From Alphaproteobacteria bacterium (GTDB lineage: Bacteria; Pseudomonadota; Alphaproteobacteria; Rickettsiales; RI-342), in contig JADZBT010000011.1 in assembly GCA_020851915.1 (NCBI GenBank), forward strand, positions 1-17,906: a stretch of 17,906 nucleotides of DNA, in the 5' to 3' direction. Both the position numbers and the translations under genes were made by a program. Below the pieces are notes generated by a model. It was given only the letters and a program-made list of their open reading frames with translations, made no database searches and had not been told where the DNA came from. Positions 6,201 through 11,380 of this stretch are shown here, piece by piece (position 1 is the first letter of the stretch; the number at the start of each line of letters is the position of its first letter).

Positions 6201-8837
6201 GAAACGCAGGTCAACACTCAGACCGTGGACGATCAGGATGTAGCGTCGGTATCGGGCCTTGCTAACGGCGGATTCGTGGTGGCATGGAACGACTACGAAG
6301 CGTCCATTGATGACGTAAAATTCCGGGTATATGACGCCTACGGCGCGCCCGTGACAGGAGAGCTGGTGCAGGGAGGAAATACCGGCGCGTATGTTCTGGG
6401 GCTGACGGACGGTAACTTCATGATCTCGAATCATCCTACCATTGTGTCATCCAACGATATTCAGATCGGGGTATATGACAGCGTTGGCAAGGCGGTGGTC
6501 AGCATGTTCCGGGCAAATACCACTACTGCGGGTGTCCAGAAATACACCGACATGGCGCAACTTACCGGCGGTAATGTGGTGGTCACTTGGGGCAGTAGCG
6601 GACAGGATGGCAGCGGGGATGGCGTCTATGGCCAGATCGTCACCACGGCGGGGGTCAAGGTGGGCAGCGAGTTCCGCGCCAATACCACGACTGCGGGCGA
6701 TCAGGGTGGCGATTATGACGAGCAGCATGTGGCGGCGCTCAGCAATGGTGGGTTCGTGGTGGTGTGGGATACCAGTGCGGCTCAGGATGGCAGCGGCTAC
6801 GGGGTGTATGGTCAGGTGTTCAATTCTGCCGGAACCAAGGTGGGCAGCGAGTTCCAGATAAGCACCACCACGACGGGCGACCAGTGGGCGCCGAAAGTGA
6901 CGGGATTGCCGGGCGGCTATTTCTTCGTGGTGTGGGAATCGCTTAATGTGGATGACGATGCGGAGGCGGTCGTCGGCCAGCTGTTCGACTCCACCGGGGC
7001 CAAGGTGGGCGGCGAGCGCCTTATCAATCAGGTCACGGACTCCGGGCAGCAATTACCTGCGGTTACGACCTTGCCCAGCGGGAAGGTATTGGTCGCGTGG
7101 TATTCCGACGTCGGCGACGCGGATGGTAACGGCGTGATGCAGCGCGTTATCGACCCGTTCGTGCCGGCGAGCCCGCTGGATGCTCCGGGCCTGAAGTTGT
7201 GGCTCAAGGCGGATGTGGGCGTGACCAAGGATGCTTGGGGAGTTGTATCCGGCTGGACGGATCAGAGCGGAAACAACAATAACGCATCGCAAGGAACCAC
7301 GGCCAACAAGCCCGCATGGGTCGATAGTCAGGTCAACGGGTATCCGGCGGTCGTGTTCGACGGGATCAACGATTATATGGGGCTCAGTGATCTGACCATT
7401 CTGAAAAACGTGTATGGCGCGGCGGTGTTTGTGGTCGAGAAGCGTAATGGTGCAGCCGGCGGCACGACCGACAACACGCTCTTTGATGTTTCCACCAACA
7501 GTGCCTCCAATCCGCGTATGGAAGTGGTGCTGGATGGTTCTAATGCCTACAAGATCAGCGCCCGCCGTAGCGACGGCAATACCACCGCGACTCTGACGGG
7601 CGGCACATCGGGAACTGCGTCATTCAATCTTGTGACGGCAATGGTGGATTATTATCTGACGGATGCCTACCTCTATGTGGATGGTACGCTTGCCAACTCT
7701 AACACATCATTCCTCGCTTCCGGATCCACCTCCAGCACCAACAGCGTGGCGGTGCGCCTTGGCGCGCAGGCGGCAGCCGCTGCCACTGGATTCTTAAATG
7801 GCAGTGTGGCTGAGGTGCTCGTATTCAACCGCCCGATGTACGGCACGGAGCGGGAGGCCATCGAGTGCTATCTTGGCCGGAAGTATAATCTCACGCTGGG
7901 CCACAGCTGTCCGGGCGAGATCGCGGGAACACCGGACGCCACCGGCGAGAATAGTTTTGGCAGCAACAACGGCACGATCAGTTACAGCTTCAACGGCACG
8001 GACTGGACCGGTACGCTCACCTGCAAGAGCGGCTATACGCTTTCGGGAAGCTCCACCAATACCTGCACGCCCGCATCCGGCACATGGGGATCGCTGGGAA
8101 GTTGCAGCAATACGATCACCACGCCGGCCACCATCAGCGGCCTGAAGCTGTGGGCGGATGCGTCGGATACCGCCAGCATCACCAAGAACGGCAGCAATCA
8201 GGTGTCGCAATGGAACGATAAGAGCGGCCAGAACAACCACCTGACGCAAGCCTCTGCTACGGAGAAGCCGCTCTCCGGCACACGCACGCTGAATGGTTTG
8301 AACGTGCTTGATTTCATCAGCGACGATTCCCTTGCCACCGCATGGCCATGGGCTGCGCCGGTGTCATTCCCTATCACTGCGTTCCTCGTTGCCGGTCAGG
8401 ATATACCCGTTCCGGGCGCTGGGGCGGGCGGAGTATTCATTGATGGCAAAGAGGGCGCGACGAGCGGCGGTTGGTTCTGCCTTGGTTCCGGTTATGGCGT
8501 CGATTATTACGTCGAAGATGGCCCCGATGTCGCTTTGGGAACCGTTGCCGATACGAATCCGAAGCTGTTCTCCATTCAGATCGATGATTCGCCCGGCACG
8601 TTGGATAATACGAGGCTCTATGTCGATGGTATCCTCAGGGCGGGCCCCGCCAACGGAGCCGATCCCGGCGCGGCCCTTAACAATCTCTCTGTTGGCCGCT
8701 GGTGGTCGGACGGCATCGATGGCTTCATCGGAGAGCTCATCATCTATCAGGGCAAGCTCTCGGATCAGGATCGCAAGCGGGTAGAATGCTACCTCTCCAA
8801 GAAATGGGCGGTGGGAGTGGCCCACTCCTGCCAGTGA
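300..8837 (+). CDS. Giant type IV pilin-like multidomain adhesin (2845 aa)
   Basis: Residues 1-17 form a prepilin leader ending MMGTRG, cut before FSLVELAIVLVIA with Glu at +5: a type III signal for prepilin peptidase and assembly into a pilus or pseudopilus. A pilin-like region with an AIPGDM motif runs to about 235. Then come Cys-rich sushi-like repeats (about 285-590), a Cys-rich module (590-738), seven FG-GAP repeats (746-1245), more sushi repeats and a second copy of the Cys-rich module (1366-1507). Two blocks of seven VNTxTxxDQ repeats (1512-2287) and two LamG-like domains (2297-2537, 2614-2845) joined by a sushi-like linker complete it. Ordinary pilins have 120-250 residues, so this is a pilin anchor carrying a huge ectodomain, probably a surface or pilus-tip adhesin. 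ATG at 306 is an alternative start with equally good spacing to AGGA. The gene ends 17 bases from the convergent permease gene; no terminator is visible between them. Confidence 0.85.
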   Translation: MLMGQGTRNRSMMGTRGFSLVELAIVLVIAALVTGAVVAGRSVLQEAKLKTIIEEINTINLAAKEFKTRYGAIPGDMWNAADTLGKLSDGSDPVNGDGDGVLQASNSGGDNEMLAFWQHLALSGLLPGEYDGASLSPGAGVMSSDYDPNVGFEIQLVSGEIFVTASKYTGGTGGGAFLSPEDTWNLDQKYDDGDPATGLVRAVTGSGNSGNCVSGGVYVLDNKGIACRLDLQVQEVAELETVAQEADYADGAITTCPGGAYDVGDRRGPLPCPGDSSGPSSDKTYYAICRKNGVWEPDTTSDYECAVVPQSCPAVLESNANWDETLAGDSASGTCIAGYSGTPTRDCNVSSSWDAITGSCAAACTTPANPANGTSGAATLSGSTWSSTITCDAGYAATGSPRTCTTGNSWSAGSCSAACSTPSNPANGTSGAATWNSGASQWESAVTCDSGYTASGSPSTCTTGNSWTMGSCTAACSTPADPTNGTSGAATWNSGASQWESTVTCDTGYTASGSPSTCTSGSWTMGTCDPACSTPADPVNGTSGAATWNSGASQWESAVSCDSGDSASGSPSTGTSGNSWTMGSCVANGCGFPPSISHVVFEAGTSNVGDTRVAKCDSASWYWGMPVTYTCSNPGPAWTGTGPTCYLLDCSGATCSGTGNPQECTVPATCATKDCSSATPPTAPAGAQLSQSGDGYADQADYLCDTCFGSTTTATGTPDGRYLCDNTEGWKGKPASCPLAAATSPVDLTTLDGVTGALIMGHAGDGGFGQMGDHNAAGVEAAGDVNNDGIEDFIIEAKWSGTPAQDTEVYLIFGQSGATWAATAGTLSSLALDGTDGVRFHNGAMTAVGKGGDFNGDGIDDVLIGAYWADTPSAVYIVFGRSAGAWATLGGYVDVTTLLDGIDGVAVNGPVDYDWTGYDTSNAGDVNDDGIDDILVARQDAYSANALAPFVVFGKDVAGWAATGGNYTVAFNGTNSVKFSLITAGDQMAAVSHAGDANGDGIDDILLGASAADPNGISNSGQTYLVFGKTAANWAATGGTVTLSALNGTTGVKINGVAANDYSAASLDVGNFNGDSIPDILIGAPDANPGGMSDAGRAYVVFGKSAADWAATSGSFNLSTLNGTNGAVLSGQSADDWAGASVANAGDMDGDGIDDIIVGAPGYESSNNEGRGYVVFGKSAADWAAVSGAVSLTNADIIATVPNNAGGGLGYSVAGCDANDDGVSDAIFCAPYAAGNTGACALVFGVNNDPSPSEEDTNGSIAYTYNSTTHVWTASLTCSTAGYTLSGNATSTCTSGNTTWSALGTCAPNCTTPANPANGTSGAATLAGSTWSSTITCDAGYAASGSPRTCTTGNSWSAGSCVSTGCSAPPTIANVVWSGGTTNEGDTQVAKCDSATWYWGMPQTYTCTSGSWTGTSPTCFLLNCSGTVCSTTGSPQECTVPATCAGLSCSTAPSNQTGAVITNTSSGSGYAAYRDFICDGCFSYSGTSGRRMCDSTQGWKGTTASCTKPTFRKSSDALVNTYIVNDQNSSDVIALTGGGYVVTWVSDEQDGALGGVYFQRYDSSHAKVGSETRVNTTTAGDQNYNHAAALATGGFVVTWSGPSGANNRTFFRIYNSSGTAVTAETASSTLGSDGYVGYPVLLANGNFMILSHNCCSDGDTNTIQGSVYNTSGTLVTTATRINTYATLEQRDVKGALLSNGNVAVIWNSEDQDGSGWGVYGQIVTPALAKVGSEFRVNTFVAGDQGTDDSYDGSVTITALSNGNFVAGWMSYGQDGDNWGFYAQIFDSTGAKVGSEFRVNSTTQGIQEAPELLGLANGYFLAVWSGQNVDGDGYGLVGQLFDSSGNRIRSERVITEITRYNQYEPDMAVLANGDVVVDYTHYTDAEDDGFETYRSVLRPFAGYDTPSALAVGGESLVNTYTTLDQDNPALAVLADGGYVVVWLSDGQDGNMLGVYFQRYSSAGAKVGSETQVNTQTVDDQDVASVSGLANGGFVVAWNDYEASIDDVKFRVYDAYGAPVTGELVQGGNTGAYVLGLTDGNFMISNHPTIVSSNDIQIGVYDSVGKAVVSMFRANTTTAGVQKYTDMAQLTGGNVVVTWGSSGQDGSGDGVYGQIVTTAGVKVGSEFRANTTTAGDQGGDYDEQHVAALSNGGFVVVWDTSAAQDGSGYGVYGQVFNSAGTKVGSEFQISTTTTGDQWAPKVTGLPGGYFFVVWESLNVDDDAEAVVGQLFDSTGAKVGGERLINQVTDSGQQLPAVTTLPSGKVLVAWYSDVGDADGNGVMQRVIDPFVPASPLDAPGLKLWLKADVGVTKDAWGVVSGWTDQSGNNNNASQGTTANKPAWVDSQVNGYPAVVFDGINDYMGLSDLTILKNVYGAAVFVVEKRNGAAGGTTDNTLFDVSTNSASNPRMEVVLDGSNAYKISARRSDGNTTATLTGGTSGTASFNLVTAMVDYYLTDAYLYVDGTLANSNTSFLASGSTSSTNSVAVRLGAQAAAAATGFLNGSVAEVLVFNRPMYGTEREAIECYLGRKYNLTLGHSCPGEIAGTPDATGENSFGSNNGTISYSFNGTDWTGTLTCKSGYTLSGSSTNTCTPASGTWGSLGSCSNTITTPATISGLKLWADASDTASITKNGSNQVSQWNDKSGQNNHLTQASATEKPLSGTRTLNGLNVLDFISDDSLATAWPWAAPVSFPITAFLVAGQDIPVPGAGAGGVFIDGKEGATSGGWFCLGSGYGVDYYVEDGPDVALGTVADTNPKLFSIQIDDSPGTLDNTRLYVDGILRAGPANGADPGAALNNLSVGRWWSDGIDGFIGELIIYQGKLSDQDRKRVECYLSKKWAVGVAHSCQ
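1389..2063 (+). repeat. Four tandem sushi-like repeats of about 56 codons
   Basis: Units begin at Cys codons at 1389, 1554, 1725 and 1893. Each follows the pattern C-TPxxPxNGTSGAAT-W-TCDxGYxASGSPxTCT-W-GSC, typical of CCP/sushi modules held by disulfides. Units 2-4 share a core of roughly 50 nearly identical bases, indicating recent duplication or gene conversion. In unit 4 one conserved Cys codon has become GGC (Gly, 2019-2021), leaving an unpaired partner. A further unit of the same kind occurs at about 4230-4390, after the FG-GAP block. Confidence 0.85.
2067..2513 (+). repeat. Cys-rich module, copy 1
   Basis: Residues 590-738 of the adhesin. Landmarks are GDTRVAKCDSASWYWGMP, CSGATCSGTGNPQECTVPATC and a terminal GWKGKPASC. 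The same landmarks in the same order recur at 4395-4820. I do not recognise it as a named domain; the Cys spacing suggests a disulfide-bonded extracellular module. Confidence 0.75.
2535..4035 (+). repeat. Seven FG-GAP repeats (predicted seven-bladed beta-propeller)
   Basis: Seven calcium-loop motifs of the form DxNxDGxxD(I/V)L(I/V)GA are visible: DVNNDGIED, DFNGDGIDD, DVNDDGIDD, DANGDGIDD, NFNGDSIPD, DMDGDGIDD and DANDDGVSD. Each is followed by a VFGK-type strand (VYIVFGR, YLVFGK, YVVFGK). This matches the FG-GAP propeller of integrin alpha chains and bacterial adhesins, where Ca2+ binds the loops. Seven repeats is the usual number for one closed propeller. The DNA here looks visibly more AT-rich than the flanking sushi repeats. 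Confidence 0.85.
4395..4820 (+). repeat. Cys-rich module, copy 2
   Basis: Residues 1366-1507, the second copy of the module at 2067-2513. It carries GDTQVAKCDSATWYWGMP, a CSGTVC motif, PQECTVPATC and a terminal GWKGTTASC. The two copies bracket the FG-GAP block together with sushi-like units, so the array looks like a duplicated cassette with the propeller between. Confidence 0.75.
4834..6012 (+). repeat. Seven-repeat VNTxTxxDQ block 1 (possible beta-propeller)
   Basis: Repeats of about 50-60 residues show xxVNTxTxxDQ, then LxxGGFVVTW, then QDGxGxGVYxQxF, then KVGSE leading into the next. Seven starts can be read: LVNTYIVNDQ, RVNTTTAGDQ, a degenerate third, RINTYATLEQ, RVNTFVAGDQ, RVNSTTQGIQ and a degenerate seventh. 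This pattern is seen in large secreted bacterial proteins. Folding as a seven-bladed propeller is inference from the repeat count and strand pattern. Confidence 0.7.
6013..7160 (+). repeat. Seven-repeat VNTxTxxDQ block 2, duplicate of block 1
   Basis: A second set of seven repeats begins LVNTYTTLDQ and continues with QVNTQTVDDQ, a degenerate third repeat (LVQGGNTGAYVLGLTDGNFM), RANTTTAGVQ, RANTTTAGDQ, QISTTTTGDQ and INQVTDSGQQ. Its degenerate third repeat matches the position and wording of the degenerate third repeat of block 1 (LLANGNFMI). The whole seven-repeat set was therefore probably duplicated as a unit rather than repeat by repeat. Confidence 0.7.
7188..7910 (+). repeat. LamG-like domain, copy 1
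   Basis: Residues 2297-2537 run from GLKLWLKADVGV through WTDQSGNNNNASQ, PAVVFDGINDYM and YVDGTLANSN to ECYLGRKYNLTLGHSC. This pattern is typical of concanavalin/laminin-G-like jelly-roll domains of bacterial surface proteins, which commonly bind carbohydrates or other ligands. A sushi-like unit (about 7911-8110) separates it from copy 2. The ligand is unknown. Confidence 0.75.
8139..8834 (+). repeat. LamG-like domain, copy 2 (C-terminal)
   Basis: Residues 2614-2845 run from GLKLWADASD through WNDKSGQNNHLTQ and LYVDGILRAG to ECYLSKKWAVGVAHSC, ending two residues later. It is a diverged duplicate of copy 1, with the same opening, the same QSGNN/KSGQNN motif and the same ECYL ending. It forms the extreme C-terminus, which would be distal to the pilin anchor. 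Confidence 0.75.
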
Positions 8838-8854
8838 TCGGGCGGCTCATCCCG

Positions 8855-9610
8855 TTACGGCGCAGACGTTCCGAACATATCCAGCCCTAGTTTTCCTGCC
8901 ACGAACAGCACCAGCAGCGCCGTGAGAAGTGCGACGATGCGTGAAGGAAGCCATTTGATGGTCAGCAGGTTGCCGAGCTGTCCGCCCGCCAGCACCAGTA
9001 ACGGCAGATACCAGTAATTCGAGATTTCCGCCGCGATACCGCTTTTCTGGAGCTGGCCGATGAGTCCCGCGATGGAATTGGCGAGAATGAACAGCGAGGC
9101 GGTCGCGGCGATCTGCTTGGGCGCTCCGGCCCGCAGGTTATAGAGGATGGGCGCGAGGAAAATGCCGCCGCCGATGCCCACGACCCCCGAAAGCAGCCCC
9201 AATATTGCGCCGATAACGCCGCCCCATACGGGAGAGATGGGGGTGTAAGAGCCCGGGTCGTCATCGTAGCGGCGGTAGTTGACGAGCAGGCGCAGCCCTG
9301 CGACCAGCAGCGTGGCGAAAAGCAACAGCAGGAATAATTCTTTTTCGACGGGCAGGCGTCCACCGATATAGGCCATCGGCACGGAAGCGAGGGTAGGGGG
9401 CAGCAGCATACGGCGGTCGATATAGCCCGCGCGCGCGTAATGGATGCTGTTGCCGGACACTACCAGAATATTACAGAGCAGCGCCATCGCCGGGATGGCC
9501 GTATAAGGCAGCCCCCACATCACCAGCAGCGCGAGGTACGAAGACCCGCCGCCGAAGCCGACGCTGGCATAGAATGCCGCCACGATAAAAAACAGTAATG
9601 CCAGCAGCAT
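8855..9610 (-). CDS. TauE/SafE-family membrane permease (251 aa)
   Basis: A hydrophobic protein of 251 residues with about seven or eight predicted membrane segments. It shows the two family signatures: an N-terminal FGGGSSYLALL motif and the internal repeat GVVGIGGGIFLAPIL. The family exports small oxidised anions such as sulfite, sulfoacetate or related sulfur compounds. The length fits the family (about 240-270). It is the last gene of the Moco operon, starting three bases after the preceding stop, so it is probably translationally coupled. Its substrate here is unknown; an anion linked to molybdoenzyme metabolism is a guess from context. The stop lies 17 bases from the convergent adhesin gene. 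Confidence 0.85.
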   Translation of the reverse strand: MLLALLFFIVAAFYASVGFGGGSSYLALLVMWGLPYTAIPAMALLCNILVVSGNSIHYARAGYIDRRMLLPPTLASVPMAYIGGRLPVEKELFLLLLFATLLVAGLRLLVNYRRYDDDPGSYTPISPVWGGVIGAILGLLSGVVGIGGGIFLAPILYNLRAGAPKQIAATASLFILANSIAGLIGQLQKSGIAAEISNYWYLPLLVLAGGQLGNLLTIKWLPSRIVALLTALLVLFVAGKLGLDMFGTSAP

Positions 9611-9613
9611 GGG

Positions 9614-9964
9614 TTATGGCCTTTTGCGCTTCTGGCTGCGGATGTCCACTTCCAGCGTCAGGTGAAGTAGGTGCTCTTCGCTCAGCTTCTGGACTGCGTC
9701 TATCCCCTCGCGGTTGGGCAGGGAGGAGAACAGATCGGCGGCGGCGTTCTTGTCAACATACAACATCAGGCAGCCCTTCTGATGCTGGAGCGTCAGAGGC
9801 GCGTTACTCCCTCCCCCGTAGGGGGAGGGGTGGATATTTACCGCCAGCGATGCCCCGTCCGGCAGCGGCGTGATGCTGGAAAGCGTGTCACCCGCGCAGA
9901 GCGATCCCAGTTCCTCTTTGGTCACACGGAAGCGCAGCGACGTGCCCTCGATACGCAGGTTCAT
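9614..9964 (-). CDS. Small protein of unknown function in the Moco operon (116 aa)
   Basis: The ATG at 9964 overlaps the mobA stop as ATGA, which decides the start. The N-terminus MNLRIEGTSLRFRVTKEEL and the strand-rich body recall small proteins of the DUF7009 kind, but that is memory-based and weak. There are no membrane segments or signal peptide. A basic tail (SQKRKRP) ends the protein. Residues 46-52 (PSPYGGG) are encoded by a GC-rich palindrome at 9809-9829 that looks inserted, splitting a strand-rich region. Its position between mobA and the permease, inside a fully overlapping operon, suggests a role linked to Moco or molybdoenzymes. No function can be assigned. Confidence 0.7.
   Translation of the reverse strand: MNLRIEGTSLRFRVTKEELGSLCAGDTLSSITPLPDGASLAVNIHPSPYGGGSNAPLTLQHQKGCLMLYVDKNAAADLFSSLPNREGIDAVQKLSEEHLLHLTLEVDIRSQKRKRP
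9809..9829. repeat. Palindromic element inside the 116-aa gene
   Basis: CCCTCCCCC (9809-9817) and GGGGGAGGG (9821-9829) are perfect 9-base arms around GTA. On the minus strand it is read in frame as PSPYGGG within the unknown gene. It resembles widespread small palindromic repeats of alphaproteobacteria. Whether other copies exist in this genome cannot be seen here. Confidence 0.6.
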
Positions 9965-10518
9965 GCTGCACCTCCTGCGAACGCTCGCCATTCTTCCGGC
10001 GTGTTGAGGTTGGCGAATGCGGATGTTTCTTGCTCCGGTACGGGTAGCTCGGTCAACGCTACCCGTTGTTGGAATTCCTTGAGGGCATGGGAGTTTTCTT
10101 CTTTCAACATCTGCTCCAGCAGCGTGATATGCGCTTCCTCCGCGCGCAGCCGGAAGGGCAGCATATAGCCCGCGAAGCGCACGGCCTCACAGCTTCCGGG
10201 CGCGGCTCGCAGCGCGCGCAGCCGTGCGGGGCTGATCTGTGGCATATCCACCGGCACATAAAGCAACTGCGCGTATTTTCCGTGCAGCGCCTTCAGTGTG
10301 GCGTGGATGCCGGAGAGCGGGCCGTGGCCGGGGATGACATCGGCGATATGTTCTGCATGGCTGATATAGACTTGGCTGATCCCTGCACTACGCAGCAATG
10401 CCTCCATATGCTCCAGCAGCGTCTTCCCGCCATAGCGGAGTTGCGCCTTGTCGTGCCCCATACGCGAGGATTTCCCTCCTGCAAGGATAACTCCGGCGGT
10501 GGCGGCGTCATGCGGCAT
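9961..10518 (-). CDS. mobA: Molybdenum cofactor guanylyltransferase MobA (185 aa)
   Basis: MobA transfers GMP from GTP to Mo-molybdopterin, giving the guanine dinucleotide form used by DMSO-reductase-family enzymes such as nitrate reductases. The signature LAGGKSSRMGHDKA spans residues 12-25, with Lys24 in the nucleotide-binding position. VPVDMP (Asp91) is the expected Mg2+-binding motif. At 185 residues it is slightly shorter than usual (about 190-200). The start at 10518 overlaps the end of moaE by 11 bases and puts the signature at the normal distance from the N-terminus; a longer upstream reading overlapping moaE was rejected. The stop overlaps the next gene as ATGA. Confidence 0.92.
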   Translation of the reverse strand: MPHDAATAGVILAGGKSSRMGHDKAQLRYGGKTLLEHMEALLRSAGISQVYISHAEHIADVIPGHGPLSGIHATLKALHGKYAQLLYVPVDMPQISPARLRALRAAPGSCEAVRFAGYMLPFRLRAEEAHITLLEQMLKEENSHALKEFQQRVALTELPVPEQETSAFANLNTPEEWRAFAGGAA

Positions 10519-11122
10519 GGCTGTGCCCGGGGTGTTCGTGGTGTGAGGTGCACAGCTCACACCCCTGCGTCCATGCGCTGTCGCCGTCGGTGTAATGTTC
10601 CAGCTTCCAGACCGGCGAGCGATGTTTGATCTGCTCGATGACGTAGCGGCATGCCTTGAACGCCTCGTCGCGGTGCGGCGACCCGGCGGCGATGACGATG
10701 CTGACGCCGCCGATGTCCAGCCGCCCCTTGCCATGCACAACATAGAGCCGCAGGCCTTTGCCCCATTGCTCTTGCGCTTCGGCGCAGATGGCGAGGAAGG
10801 AGGTTTTAGCCAGCGGGTCGAACACGTCGTAGCTCACGCCCAGCACCGGTTTTCCCTGATTATGATTGCGTACCGTGCCGACGAACAATGTTTCTGCGCC
10901 CATAGGCGCATCGGTTACGAAGGCCAGTGCCTCGGTAGGGTCGAGCGGGCGTTCGGCAACGTTCCAGACATCCACGAATATGCCTGCTTGCGCGTCTTCA
11001 CTCCCCGGACAAGGCGCGGAGCGCCGTAGATCCGGGGTCTCATGCGCGAGATCCCGGATAGCCCTTTGGGCTTCCGGGATGTGTACTGTGGAATTGCAAG
11101 TCGGAGAGGGCTTGGTCGTCAT
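10508..11122 (-). CDS. moaE: Molybdopterin synthase catalytic subunit MoaE with N- and C-terminal extensions (204 aa)
   Basis: MoaE with MoaD converts cyclic pyranopterin monophosphate into molybdopterin. The conserved core starts near residue 48 (IFVDVWN) and shows FVGTVRNHNQG, SPHRDEAFKACRY and IKHRSPVWKLEHY with the family lysines. The usual HRxG is HGKG, an Arg-to-Gly change. The protein is about 50 residues longer than typical. Residues 15-40 come from two GC-rich palindromes, so the N-terminal extension is probably an in-frame repeat insertion. The C-terminus is unusually rich in metal ligands: Cys188, Cys191, His194, 195, 197, 200 and 202. The start lies three bases after the moaD stop, and no better internal start exists. 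Confidence 0.9.
   Translation of the reverse strand: MTTKPSPTCNSTVHIPEAQRAIRDLAHETPDLRRSAPCPGSEDAQAGIFVDVWNVAERPLDPTEALAFVTDAPMGAETLFVGTVRNHNQGKPVLGVSYDVFDPLAKTSFLAICAEAQEQWGKGLRLYVVHGKGRLDIGGVSIVIAAGSPHRDEAFKACRYVIEQIKHRSPVWKLEHYTDGDSAWTQGCELCTSHHEHPGHSHAA
11003..11037. repeat. Palindromic element A in moaE
   Basis: CCCCGGA (11003-11009) pairs with TCCGGGG (11031-11037), and inside it GGCGC (11013-11017) pairs with GCGCC (11021-11025). It is translated in moaE, near residues 29-40. Its form recalls alphaproteobacterial palindromic repeats that invade coding sequence, such as the Rickettsia palindromic elements. Confidence 0.7.
11051..11080. repeat. Palindromic element B in moaE
   Basis: ATCCCGGA (11051-11058) pairs with TCCGGGAT (11073-11080), with an inner GCCC-TTT-GGGC hairpin (11061-11071). 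It lies only 13 bases from element A and is translated in moaE near residues 15-24. The two elements share the TCCGGG core and are probably related. Confidence 0.7.
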
Positions 11123-11125
11123 CGC

Positions 11126-11380
11126 TCAACCCCCCGATACCGGCGGGATGATGGCCAGCACCGCACCGTGCGCGAGCGGCGCGCTTTCCGCCAGTATCTC
11201 TGTTTCGGTGGCGAAGCGGGAGCTTTTTATCAACCCTTTCGGTAGCGGCGTCGTGCTATTCTCCAGCTGTGCGGCGAGCAGCGGGCGCAGATCGGCGACC
11301 GTGCCGCGCTCCGGAAGTTCGAGTGCGAGCGTATCACCGAACGGCCTGAAGGCGCCGAACAGTTGTAGCGTGATCTGCAT
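11126..11380 (-). CDS. moaD: Molybdopterin synthase sulfur carrier subunit MoaD (84 aa)
   Basis: A ubiquitin-like carrier whose C-terminal glycine is thiocarboxylated and donates sulfur to MoaE for dithiolene formation. The length (84) and the obligatory C-terminal Gly-Gly (PPVSGG) fit the family, as does the IPPVSGG ending. The start has AGGAG six bases upstream and lies inside the end of moeA, giving a 47-base overlap in another frame. The stop is followed after three bases by moaE, its partner subunit. The enzyme that adenylates MoaD (MoeB type) is not in this window. Confidence 0.93.
   Translation of the reverse strand: MQITLQLFGAFRPFGDTLALELPERGTVADLRPLLAAQLENSTTPLPKGLIKSSRFATETEILAESAPLAHGAVLAIIPPVSGG

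Noticed and set aside
8838..8854. Terminator between the adhesin and the permease genes
   Set aside because: Only 17 bases separate the stops, and no stem with a T-run is visible.
10519..10743. Longer MobA start inside moaE
   Set aside because: The extra residues are Arg/Ser-rich shadow sequence and would displace the LAGG motif far from the N-terminus.
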